Assembly: GCA_028712345.1 (NCBI GenBank)
Contig: JAQTQF010000037.1
Location: 1 to 10,911 of the forward strand
DNA length: 10,911 nucleotides
Direction: 5' to 3'
From: Phycisphaerae bacterium
Lineage (GTDB): Bacteria; Planctomycetota; Phycisphaerae; Sedimentisphaerales; UBA12454
The position numbers were made by a program, and so were the translations under genes. A model generated the notes under the pieces. That model made no database searches. It was given only the letters and a program-made list of their open reading frames with translations, and had not been told where the DNA came from. This document shows positions 1-6,148 of this stretch, in pieces; the first letter of the stretch is position 1; each line of letters starts with the position of its first letter.

Positions 1-909
1 GACAAGCTGAGACAAAATCCATTTCGGGAAATCTGCACCGGCTTTAATGCTTAAAGGCGCTCCTCCGCCAAAGCGAGGATTTATTTCTATAAATTTCATC
101 TTTTTATCTTTTGTTAAAATCAACTGAACCGTAATAACTCCCGGCCCCGCCCCCATATTCTTTACAAGTTCTGCCGTTCTGCGCATAATAGGAGAATGTT
201 TAATCACCTTACCTTTGCTGACTTCGCCGGCTCTTGTTTCAATCCGTTTTCTCGGCACTACACATTTTACATCAAGATTAAAATCAACAAAACAATCACA
301 GGTAAATTCATCCCCGGCGATAAATTCCTGAACAATGCAGTTGGGAATTCTTTTGCAATAAAAAATTAGCTCGCCGCGGTTTTTCACCATGGCAGTTCCC
401 CTGCTCGCATGTCCATCCCATGGTTTCAGAAAGCAGGGATACTTGAGATGTTTTTTGGCAAGAGCCTGTTTTGCGGTATAAGTCAATGGCGTATCAAAAC
501 CATTTTTGGTTAGAAATTTGAATGCTTGCCGTTTGTCCTGACAAATATTAACAGTCTCTGGCGGTGAAACTAAAACGGTACAGCCGACTGCGGCAAATTT
601 GGCCTTACTTGCGGCAAGAATTTTTAAATCGAGGTCAACTGTCGGAACAAGAAGTTTGACTTCATTCTGCTTTACAATATCTAAAAGCTGCTTGATATAT
701 TTCTGATGATTTACCGGCTTTACGACAAATTTTCTGTCACAAAGCTGCAGAGCGGAACTGAGCTCTGTCTTGTCTGTTCCTAAAAAACGGCAGTTGAGCT
801 TAAGCTGCCCGGCTGCCCTTCTGAAATCATTTAACAGTGATACCCGTCTGCCGATGCAGGTAAACAGAATATTAAAATTCTTGCAATTACTGCTTTTGTG
901 GATTAACAT
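1..909 (-). CDS. ATP-grasp domain ligase, 3' end cut by window edge
   Basis: This frame stays open from an ATG at 907-909 to base 1 with no stop, giving 303 residues of a protein whose C-terminus lies outside the window. The N-terminal block (about residues 13-33, NILFTCIGRRVSLLNDF) is the pre-ATP-grasp Rossmann-like start typical of carbamoyl-phosphate-synthase-like and PylC-like ATP-grasp proteins. Later come an ATP-binding Lys in FLKPWDGHASRG (about 160-171), QEFIAGDEFTCD (about 194-205), and the metal-binding FIEINPRFGGGAP (about 273-285, E275 and N277). Such enzymes use ATP to activate a carboxylate and join it to an amine or similar nucleophile; the substrates cannot be read here. A TGA lies two codons before the ATG, which fixes the start, although no good ribosome binding site is visible. 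It is divergent from a HAD-sugar transferase run, a setting that fits surface glycan modification (inference). Confidence 0.85.
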   Translation of the reverse strand, partial: MLIHKSSNCKNFNILFTCIGRRVSLLNDFRRAAGQLKLNCRFLGTDKTELSSALQLCDRKFVVKPVNHQKYIKQLLDIVKQNEVKLLVPTVDLDLKILAASKAKFAAVGCTVLVSPPETVNICQDKRQAFKFLTKNGFDTPLTYTAKQALAKKHLKYPCFLKPWDGHASRGTAMVKNRGELIFYCKRIPNCIVQEFIAGDEFTCDCFVDFNLDVKCVVPRKRIETRAGEVSKGKVIKHSPIMRRTAELVKNMGAGPGVITVQLILTKDKKMKFIEINPRFGGGAPLSIKAGADFPKWILSQLV

Positions 910-1017
910 AATTCATAGCACCAGAAAAGGTTTAGAAGTAAAATCTTAGCTTGTTATAGGACTTTTGTCCAGATAATTGTAACACTATCAGCATACTTAC
1001 TTTTCGGCTGTTTTGAC

Positions 1018-1022
1018 AGGGG
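1018..1022 (+). promoter_or_regulatory. Ribosome binding site supporting a GTG start
   Basis: AGGGG lies six bases before GTG at 1029. It decides the start of the HAD gene, because this GTG is followed directly by the conserved hydrolase motif I region and no ATG with a better site lies upstream. Confidence 0.6.
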
Positions 1023-1028
1023 TTTTAA

Positions 1029-1718
1029 GTGATAAATTGCATAGTTTTTGATATGGACGATACCCTCTACGACGAGCAGGACTACTATAAAAGTGGTTTT
1101 GCGACGGTAAGCCGAATTATAGCGAAGGATTTCGAATTGGCCGACAGAAAGGTTTTTGATTGTCTGTGGCAGATATTTAACTGCGGCAATCGTACCAATA
1201 CATTTGATGCCGCCGCCGAAAAACTTGGCGTTGTCTTAGATGCCGGCTATATACAAAAACTTGTCGGCATATTCCGTAGCCATCAGCCCGATATAAATCT
1301 TCCTTCCGATAGCAAAGCGGTTCTTGAGAATTTAAAAGGCCGATATAAACTCGGACTAATTACAGATGGCTATCTGCCCGCTCAACAGCTCAAGGTGAAA
1401 GCCCTTGGCATCGAGAAGTATTTTGATTCAATTATATATACCGAAACGCTTGGCAGAGAAAACTGGAAACCGGCGCCAGCAGGTTTTAAAAAATTACTCA
1501 CGGAACTCGATCTCCCTGCCGACCAGTGCGTTTATATTGGCGATAATCTTGAAAAAGATTTTCTGTCGCCTAACCAGATGGGTTTCAAGACAATAAGAGT
1601 CATTCGTAAAGGACGGATTCACTTTGGCCCGGCGCCATCCGCGCAAGCCGGGCCGAGCTACGAAGTTAGTTCTATTACTGAAGTCATTAATTTATTAAGG
1701 GAAATTGATGCCGTATAG
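1029..1718 (+). CDS. HAD-superfamily hydrolase (phosphatase-like)
   Basis: The 229-residue protein is a full-length cytoplasmic haloacid dehalogenase family hydrolase, probably a phosphatase acting on a small phosphorylated metabolite. All four HAD motifs are present: motif I FDMDDT (D8 nucleophile, D10 acid/base), motif II LITDG (T112), motif III Lys in WKPAP (K147), and motif IV YIGDNLEKDF (D172, D177). A helical insert between motifs I and II (about 15-90) is the small C1-type cap, as in family IA members such as YjjG-like nucleotidases and phosphoglycolate phosphatases. It starts at GTG with AGGGG six bases upstream. Its last 11 bases overlap the start of the sugar transferase gene, so the two are likely co-translated. 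That neighbour suggests a role in making a sugar or nucleotide-sugar precursor, but this is inference; the substrate is unknown. Confidence 0.88.
   Translation: MINCIVFDMDDTLYDEQDYYKSGFATVSRIIAKDFELADRKVFDCLWQIFNCGNRTNTFDAAAEKLGVVLDAGYIQKLVGIFRSHQPDINLPSDSKAVLENLKGRYKLGLITDGYLPAQQLKVKALGIEKYFDSIIYTETLGRENWKPAPAGFKKLLTELDLPADQCVYIGDNLEKDFLSPNQMGFKTIRVIRKGRIHFGPAPSAQAGPSYEVSSITEVINLLREIDAV
1697..1703 (+). promoter_or_regulatory. Ribosome binding site that decides the sugar transferase start
   Basis: AAGGGAA lies inside the end of the HAD gene, four to five bases before ATG at 1708. A TTG at 1705 is in frame but sits almost on top of this site, so the ATG is preferred. Confidence 0.55.
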
Positions 1719-2328
1719 AATTATAAAAAGATTGCTGGATATTATAGTTTCCTTATCGGCTTGCCTTATATTGCTGCCGGTATATGTAATAATTGTTATA
1801 GTGGTAAAACTTGGCAGCAAGGGGCCGGCTGTTTTTGCTCAAACCAGAGCCGGCAAGGACGGCAAACCGTTTACGCTTTATAAATTTCGTACAATGAAAA
1901 CAGAAGTTGACCCGTTCGGTGCAAGTCCGAAATCAGGAGATGACCCGCGACTGACTAAAACAGGTGTTTTTCTCCGTAAAACTTCGCTTGATGAACTTCC
2001 GCAGTTTTTTAACATACTAAAAGGCGATATGAGTCTTGTAGGCCCCAGGCCTTTGTATCTGGAGCAGATGGCCGAGTGGAACGATACGCAGAAAAAAAGA
2101 CTGCTCGTCAAGCCCGGCCTTACAGGTCTTGCGCAAATTAGCGGCAGAGGGGAGCTGACCAGAGAAGACAAACTTGCTTTTGATGTCGAGTATGTAGAAA
2201 AAAAGTCCCTGTCTGTAGATTTGAAGATTATTTTTTTAACGGTTTTTCAGGTCTTTGCCGGTAAAAGTATTTATGAAAAAAGATATTCACGCGATGATGA
2301 GACCAGAAGAGGAAAATATTTAGAATAG
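1708..2328 (+). CDS. Bacterial sugar transferase (monotopic phosphoglycosyl transferase)
   Basis: The 206-residue product is a complete small-form member of the Bac_transf family (PglC/EpsL type). These enzymes move a sugar-1-phosphate from a UDP-sugar onto undecaprenyl phosphate at the inner face of the cytoplasmic membrane, the first membrane step in building many surface glycans. An N-terminal hydrophobic segment (about 9-34) with a central Pro is the likely re-entrant membrane helix. Catalytic-domain motifs follow in the expected order: LYKFRTM (57-63), the Asp-Glu dyad in LDELPQF (D95, E96), KGDMSLVGPRP (105-115), and KPGLTGLAQISGR (135-147). It lacks the extra N-terminal transmembrane region of WbaP/WcaJ-type enzymes. 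ATG 1708 is chosen over the in-frame TTG 1705 on ribosome-site spacing. The donor sugar cannot be inferred. No other glycosyltransferase is visible in the window; more may lie to the left. Confidence 0.93.
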   Translation: MPYRIIKRLLDIIVSLSACLILLPVYVIIVIVVKLGSKGPAVFAQTRAGKDGKPFTLYKFRTMKTEVDPFGASPKSGDDPRLTKTGVFLRKTSLDELPQFFNILKGDMSLVGPRPLYLEQMAEWNDTQKKRLLVKPGLTGLAQISGRGELTREDKLAFDVEYVEKKSLSVDLKIIFLTVFQVFAGKSIYEKRYSRDDETRRGKYLE

Positions 2329-2358
2329 TTATAATATGGGAAGCAAGAGGTTGTAGGT

Positions 2359-3480
2359 ATGGAATATGTAACAGATGTAAAAAAACTTGGAAAATTAAGA
2401 GGGGGCGAACTTTCGGAAGTTGAAAAGACTGCCGCTAAATATCCGTTTTATGCCAATGAGTATTATTTGTCCCTCATAAACTGGCGGGACCCGAATGATC
2501 CCATCAGGCAGATAGTAATTCCTCATCCCAGGGAGCTTGAAGAATGGGGCAGACTTGACCCGTCGGATGAAGAGAAATATACTATTATGTCGGGGCTTGA
2601 GCATAAATATAATACTACCGCACTTTTGCTTGTCAGTAAAAAATGTGCTGGAATTTGCAGGTATTGTTTCAGGAAAAGAGTTTTTCTTGGTTCCCAGCAG
2701 CATTGTATAGAAGATTTACCTGCTGCGATGGATTATATATCCGCCCACAAGGAAATAACGAATGTTCTGCTTACAGGCGGTGATCCGCTTACCCTCCCAA
2801 CCGAACGGCTTGAAAAAATAATAAGCGCAATCCGCAGGATTGAGCATGTTCATATAATCCGCATCGGTACCCGTATGCCCGTCTATAATCCTTACAGGAT
2901 AACCGAAGATACCGGGCTGCTCAAAATGCTTGAAAAATATACTACGGCTCGCAAAAAAATATATGTGATGACGCATTTTATCCATCCGAAGGAACTGACG
3001 GATATTGCAGTGACGGCCTGTCACCTTATCCAAAAAACAGGCGTAAGGATGACGAATCAGTTGCCTTTGATAAAGGGCATAAATGATGATTGCCAGGTCC
3101 TTTCAGAGCTGCTGGCCAAACTCTCGTTTTGCGGTGTTATTCCTTACTATATTTTTCAGTGCAGGCCTGCCAGCGGCAACAAGGCATACACTGTTCCGAT
3201 TGAAACAGGATATGATATCATTGAATGCGCGAAATCCAAAGTTTCCGGCCTTGCAAAACGAGCTCGATTTGTTATGTCGCATTCAAGCGGTAAAATAGAG
3301 ATAATCGGCAAAACGGATACTCAGGTTTTTATGAAATATCACAGAGCAGCAAACGATGCCGATAGCGGAAAATTTATAATATTCAAGAGCAACCCCCAGG
3401 CCTGCTGGTTTGACGATTATAGTGAGGTTCTTGCCGACTATCCGTTAGATAAGCCTTACAGAGGCTACGGTCCTGAGTAA
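2359..3480 (+). CDS. KamA-family radical SAM protein (lysine 2,3-aminomutase-like, substrate uncertain)
   Basis: The 373-residue cytoplasmic protein belongs to the lysine 2,3-aminomutase family, which uses a 4Fe-4S cluster, S-adenosylmethionine and PLP to move an amino group from C2 to C3 of an amino acid. The cluster motif CAGICRYC (C96, C100, C103) is followed by R105, at the position that binds the substrate carboxylate in clostridial KamA. GGDPL is at 140-144. K312 in SHSSGK stands where KamA has its PLP lysine in PGGGGK. Compared from memory with KamA, the two aspartates that hold the lysine side chain appear replaced: CDLSEG reads CRPASG (R269), and VDAPGGGGK reads FVMSHSSGK. So lysine is probably not the substrate. 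It is shorter than KamA (about 416 residues) and unlike EpmB in the C-terminal part. The start has AAGAGG eight bases upstream. Its TAA stop overlaps the next ATG by one base. Confidence 0.88.
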   Translation: MEYVTDVKKLGKLRGGELSEVEKTAAKYPFYANEYYLSLINWRDPNDPIRQIVIPHPRELEEWGRLDPSDEEKYTIMSGLEHKYNTTALLLVSKKCAGICRYCFRKRVFLGSQQHCIEDLPAAMDYISAHKEITNVLLTGGDPLTLPTERLEKIISAIRRIEHVHIIRIGTRMPVYNPYRITEDTGLLKMLEKYTTARKKIYVMTHFIHPKELTDIAVTACHLIQKTGVRMTNQLPLIKGINDDCQVLSELLAKLSFCGVIPYYIFQCRPASGNKAYTVPIETGYDIIECAKSKVSGLAKRARFVMSHSSGKIEIIGKTDTQVFMKYHRAANDADSGKFIIFKSNPQACWFDDYSEVLADYPLDKPYRGYGPE

Positions 3481-5042
3481 TGACAAGATTTTTTTCGATA
3501 TCGCTCGTAATACTGTTTGCTGGCTGCTGTTTTGCTCTTGAGCCTTCACAAATTCTGATAATCGCTAATTCAGATGTAAATGAATCGGTTTTGCTTGCCG
3601 ACTATTACAGCAAATCCAGAGCCGTTCCTGCCGAAAATATTCTAAAAATTCCGCTGGGCTCGAACCTATCAGAACAAATGAGCCGCAAACAATACGATAA
3701 AGTTCTTGCCCCGGCTGTAAGAAAGGAACTTACCGAAAAACACCTCTCAAACCCCATAAAATGTCTTTTAACACTCTATGGCGTGCCGATAAAAATTGCC
3801 TCTGCCGGCCCGCTGAAAAATTCAGAACAAATGCTTCCAAAACTAACGGAGCTGCTTGATACAAAGGACAAGGAATTTAAGGCTGCTTTAGAAAAACTAT
3901 CTCAGCTCGGTATGAAGGAAATGGCGACTCAGGATTCTGCACCTCCGAAATCTTTTGAGGATATTCTGAAAAATCTTTCTGATGATACGAAGCAAGCCCT
4001 TAAAAGAATCGAATATATCGAGCAGCAGGACGAAAGAGAATCGCAGTATCGCCGGTGGATTGGGCTGCTGAAACTTATCTATGGCCCGGCCTATGCCGCC
4101 AAAAAAGCGCAGCAGTATCCACGGATTTCATTTAAGCTTTCCCGCGAAGAAGAAGACCAGTTGCGTAAAAACAGCCTTATCCTGAAAATGGCCGAGAATC
4201 AAAACTGGAACATTGAGAAAAAACTTGATGCGAATTTTTACCAGACCCTTGAATCTGCCGTCGGCTTTGTCGGTTGTTTATCAAATCTTAAGGCAGATAT
4301 AGGCAGATGCAGGGGAGATGAAACCGCCGCTTCAGTTGACAGCGAACTTTCAATGGTTTTATATGGAGATTATGACCTTTACAAGTGGCAGAAAAACGAT
4401 TTGCAGAATATGCCTTTATGGATGCCGTCAAAAACTTTAATGGTTTCAAGGCTTGACGGCTCTTCGATGAAAATCGCCGCTGCTCTGATTGACAAGGCAA
4501 TAGAAACCGAGAAAAAAGGCCTTTGGGGTAAGGCTTACATTGACACACGAGGCCTGATTGTTACCGGAAAGCCGTTGCCGTATTCATTTGAGTATTATGA
4601 TCTTTCGCTGCTGAATCTTGCCGAGATGTTTGGGCAAAAAACCTCGATGGATGTCGTAGTAGAAAAAACCGGTTCACTTTTTGCGCCGGCCTCTTGTCCG
4701 CAAACCGCTCTTTACTGTGGCTGGTACAGCGTAAAAAAATATATCGATGCTTTTGACTTTGTTCCCGGAGCGGTAGGATTTCACATCGCGAGTTTTGAGG
4801 CAATGGACTTACGCAACTCCAGCAGTTCAAATTGGTGCCCCGCGATGCTTGCCCGCGGCATCACCGCCACATTAGGCCCGGTCAATGAGCCTTACCTGCA
4901 TTCATTCCCGGAGCCGGACAAATTTTTTGCTGAATTGCTCGACGGCAAAACACTTGTCGAAGCGTTTTTCAGGACAAATCCGTTTAATTCATGGCAGATG
5001 ATTCTCGTCGGCGACCCTCTTTATATGCTCAACATAAAATAG
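3480..5042 (+). CDS. Exported TIGR03790 family protein, possible C25-peptidase-like fold
   Basis: The 520-residue protein has a signal peptide (residues 1-19, hydrophobic ILVILFAG-like core, plausible cleavage after CFA), so it is exported. The family is recognised from the N-terminal block ILIIANSDVNESVLLADYYSKSR, then LLTLYGVPIKI (about 96-106), AASVDSEL (283-290), and a C-terminal block with GFHIASFEA, WCPAMLARGITATLGPVNEP and LVGDPLY (about 433-515). TIGR03790 has no established function. The C-terminal block resembles caspase-like C25 (gingipain) proteins, in which a GxVxEP-type segment precedes 'GDPLY', but I cannot confirm a catalytic Cys-His pair. A charged, probably helical insert occupies about 110-250. 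An FAGC sequence in the signal peptide is only a weak lipobox. The ATG overlaps the KamA-like stop (TAATG), suggesting coupled translation. The 3' end overlaps the convergent VanZ gene by 54 bases. Confidence 0.82.
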   Translation: MTRFFSISLVILFAGCCFALEPSQILIIANSDVNESVLLADYYSKSRAVPAENILKIPLGSNLSEQMSRKQYDKVLAPAVRKELTEKHLSNPIKCLLTLYGVPIKIASAGPLKNSEQMLPKLTELLDTKDKEFKAALEKLSQLGMKEMATQDSAPPKSFEDILKNLSDDTKQALKRIEYIEQQDERESQYRRWIGLLKLIYGPAYAAKKAQQYPRISFKLSREEEDQLRKNSLILKMAENQNWNIEKKLDANFYQTLESAVGFVGCLSNLKADIGRCRGDETAASVDSELSMVLYGDYDLYKWQKNDLQNMPLWMPSKTLMVSRLDGSSMKIAAALIDKAIETEKKGLWGKAYIDTRGLIVTGKPLPYSFEYYDLSLLNLAEMFGQKTSMDVVVEKTGSLFAPASCPQTALYCGWYSVKKYIDAFDFVPGAVGFHIASFEAMDLRNSSSSNWCPAMLARGITATLGPVNEPYLHSFPEPDKFFAELLDGKTLVEAFFRTNPFNSWQMILVGDPLYMLNIK

Positions 5043-5729
5043 TCCCATAATAAGAGTCAATATCACCGCACCGCCGGCAGCTAAAATCGCCGGTGTTCCA
5101 AAAGGCTTATTTGTCAAAACCGCATTGAGCTTTACGATTAAAATGCTTCCCATTGGCGGCAGTAAAAAGATTGGCAGCAATCTAACCTGTTTGAGTTTTA
5201 ATCCCCATACTGCGGACAGGTAAATAATCCATATAATAGTAACCGCCGCAAATCCTGCCAGATAGGCCCCGGCCTCAAATATCGAATTTTGAGGTATAAG
5301 ATTTGACATTACAAGTGAAGGAATAAAAACCGGGCATACTGTAACCGGTATCATTACCGCGTGTCGGCTTGGCAGGACTGTAACAAAAAACATGGCCGCA
5401 GCTGCACCGAGAACATCAGCCGTAAAATCTTCCAAAGTTGCCGAGCGGTTCACAAATTGCTGCAAAAACTCGTCAGCAATGCCATAAACCAGAATAATTG
5501 TCGTTAGCAGCCATGGCCGCAGCGTTCGCCAATCGGCCTTTTTCTCAAAACTTGTCCCAAACCACATCAGAAAAGCAAGCACCATATAGGCGACGAAATG
5601 CATAGCTTTGTCACTGACTTCCATTTTTCCTACCCAAATCGGCACTGGAATATGTGTGGCAACAAGTAGGCTCAGCCAGTAAAATACCAAGATGTATAGA
5701 AACAGTTTTTGTGCTCTGATTCTCTGCAT
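4989..5729 (-). CDS. VanZ-family integral membrane protein with C-terminal extension
   Basis: The 246-residue protein has a VanZ-like domain in its first 120 residues. An N-terminal membrane helix (about 8-27) is followed by VSDKAMHFVAYMVLAF (38-53) with the conserved Asp-Lys-xx-His, a helix carrying YGIADEFLQQF (82-92) with the Asp-Glu-xx-Gln signature, and LEDFTADVLGAAAA (99-112). VanZ homologues are linked to low-level teicoplanin resistance and some to envelope or spore functions; the biochemical role is mostly unknown. Beyond residue 120 lie roughly four more hydrophobic segments (about 124-140, 155-176, 183-200, 214-233) not needed for VanZ, so this is an extended version. ATG 5729 has AGGAT about seven bases upstream. 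It is divergent from the LAB_N gene, and its coding 3' end runs 54 bases into the convergent TIGR03790 gene. Confidence 0.85.
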   Translation of the reverse strand: MQRIRAQKLFLYILVFYWLSLLVATHIPVPIWVGKMEVSDKAMHFVAYMVLAFLMWFGTSFEKKADWRTLRPWLLTTIILVYGIADEFLQQFVNRSATLEDFTADVLGAAAAMFFVTVLPSRHAVMIPVTVCPVFIPSLVMSNLIPQNSIFEAGAYLAGFAAVTIIWIIYLSAVWGLKLKQVRLLPIFLLPPMGSILIVKLNAVLTNKPFGTPAILAAGGAVILTLIMGLFYVEHIKRVADENHLP

Positions 5730-5750
5730 AACAGTATCCTATATTAAAGG

Positions 5751-5780
5751 TTGTCCTTATACCATATTTGATTATTATAA
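5751..5780. promoter_or_regulatory. Candidate divergent promoter region between the VanZ and LAB_N genes
   Basis: The 76-base gap between two divergent starts must hold promoters for both unless transcription enters from further away. On the minus strand an extended -10 (TGGTATAAG) reads at 5756-5764, about 26 bases before the VanZ start. On the plus strand TTGTCC at 5751-5756 and TTATAA at 5775-5780 are 18 bases apart, about 25 bases before the LAB_N start. Both are matched by eye to sigma-70-like consensus and are weak. Confidence 0.28.
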
Positions 5781-5805
5781 ACGAGTTAATTTTTAGGAGA
5801 AGTAT

Positions 5806-6129
5806 ATGTTTGAATCGTTTATCAGTGAGCTTTCCGCTGAGCCGCTCTGGACGAGCGTAGGCCTTGCCGGTCAATTTGCTTTTGGCGGCAGATTTATCAT
5901 TCAGTGGCTTGTCAGCGAGTACAAAAAAAAATCTCATGTCCCTGTAGTCTTTTGGTATTTATCTTTGGTTGGCAGCGTTATCTTGCTCGCCTATAGCATT
6001 CACAGAAACGAGCCTATTTTCATACTTGGTTTTTCGCTAAATATCGTTATTTACATTCGCAATCTGCATCTTCTGAAAAAGCACAAACGGACAGGTGAGA
6101 CGGGTGTTTTAGAAAAAGATGAGGACTGA
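5806..6129 (+). CDS. Stand-alone lipid-A-disaccharide synthase N-terminal domain (LAB_N) membrane protein
   Basis: The 107-residue protein is a stand-alone LAB_N domain, named because it occurs at the N-terminus of some LpxB proteins. The signature reads in order: GLAGQFAFGGRFIIQWLVSEYKKKS (19-43), with the family's Gly-Gln, Arg-Phe and Gln-Trp pairs; VPVVFWYLSLVGSVILLAYSIHRNEP (45-70); and FILGFSLNIVIYIRNLHL (72-89), ending in the typical Tyr-x-Arg-Asn. Three membrane segments fit the hydrophobicity, and a short charged tail follows. Its role is unknown; homologues often lie near glycolipid or lipid-linked sugar genes, so a part in envelope lipid or sugar handling is plausible (inference). 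AGGAGA sits five bases before the ATG. The nitroreductase-DJ-1 gene starts 19 bases after its stop, so the two probably share a transcript. Confidence 0.88.
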   Translation: MFESFISELSAEPLWTSVGLAGQFAFGGRFIIQWLVSEYKKKSHVPVVFWYLSLVGSVILLAYSIHRNEPIFILGFSLNIVIYIRNLHLLKKHKRTGETGVLEKDED

Positions 6130-6135
6130 TTCCCG

Positions 6136-6142
6136 AAAGGAT
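6136..6142 (+). promoter_or_regulatory. Ribosome binding site that decides the nitroreductase-fusion start
   Basis: GAAAGGATA-like sequence about eight bases before ATG at 6149. It supports that ATG over the in-frame ATG at 6119, which lies inside the LAB_N gene and would put ten charged residues in front of an otherwise normal signal peptide. Confidence 0.6.
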
Positions 6143-6148
6143 ACTGAA

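Noticed and set aside
1013..1018. TTGACA matching a sigma-70 -35 box
   Set aside because: A -10 at normal spacing would fall inside the HAD coding sequence (about 1036-1041) and nothing there resembles TATAAT.
1705..1707. TTG as start of the sugar transferase
   Set aside because: The ribosome binding site is too close; ATG at 1708 has normal spacing and gives the usual family N-terminus.
3516..3530. Lipobox in the TIGR03790 signal peptide (FAGC)
   Set aside because: Phe at the -3 position is atypical, and a signal peptidase I site (CFA) follows directly, so a lipoprotein is not supported.
5074..5093. CCGGC/GCCGG hairpin just after the TIGR03790 gene as a terminator
   Set aside because: The stem is only five bases, no T-run follows, and it lies inside VanZ coding sequence.
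6119..6148. Upstream in-frame ATG for the nitroreductase fusion
   Set aside because: It would add ten mostly polar, charged residues before a normal signal peptide, and the good ribosome site belongs to ATG 6149.
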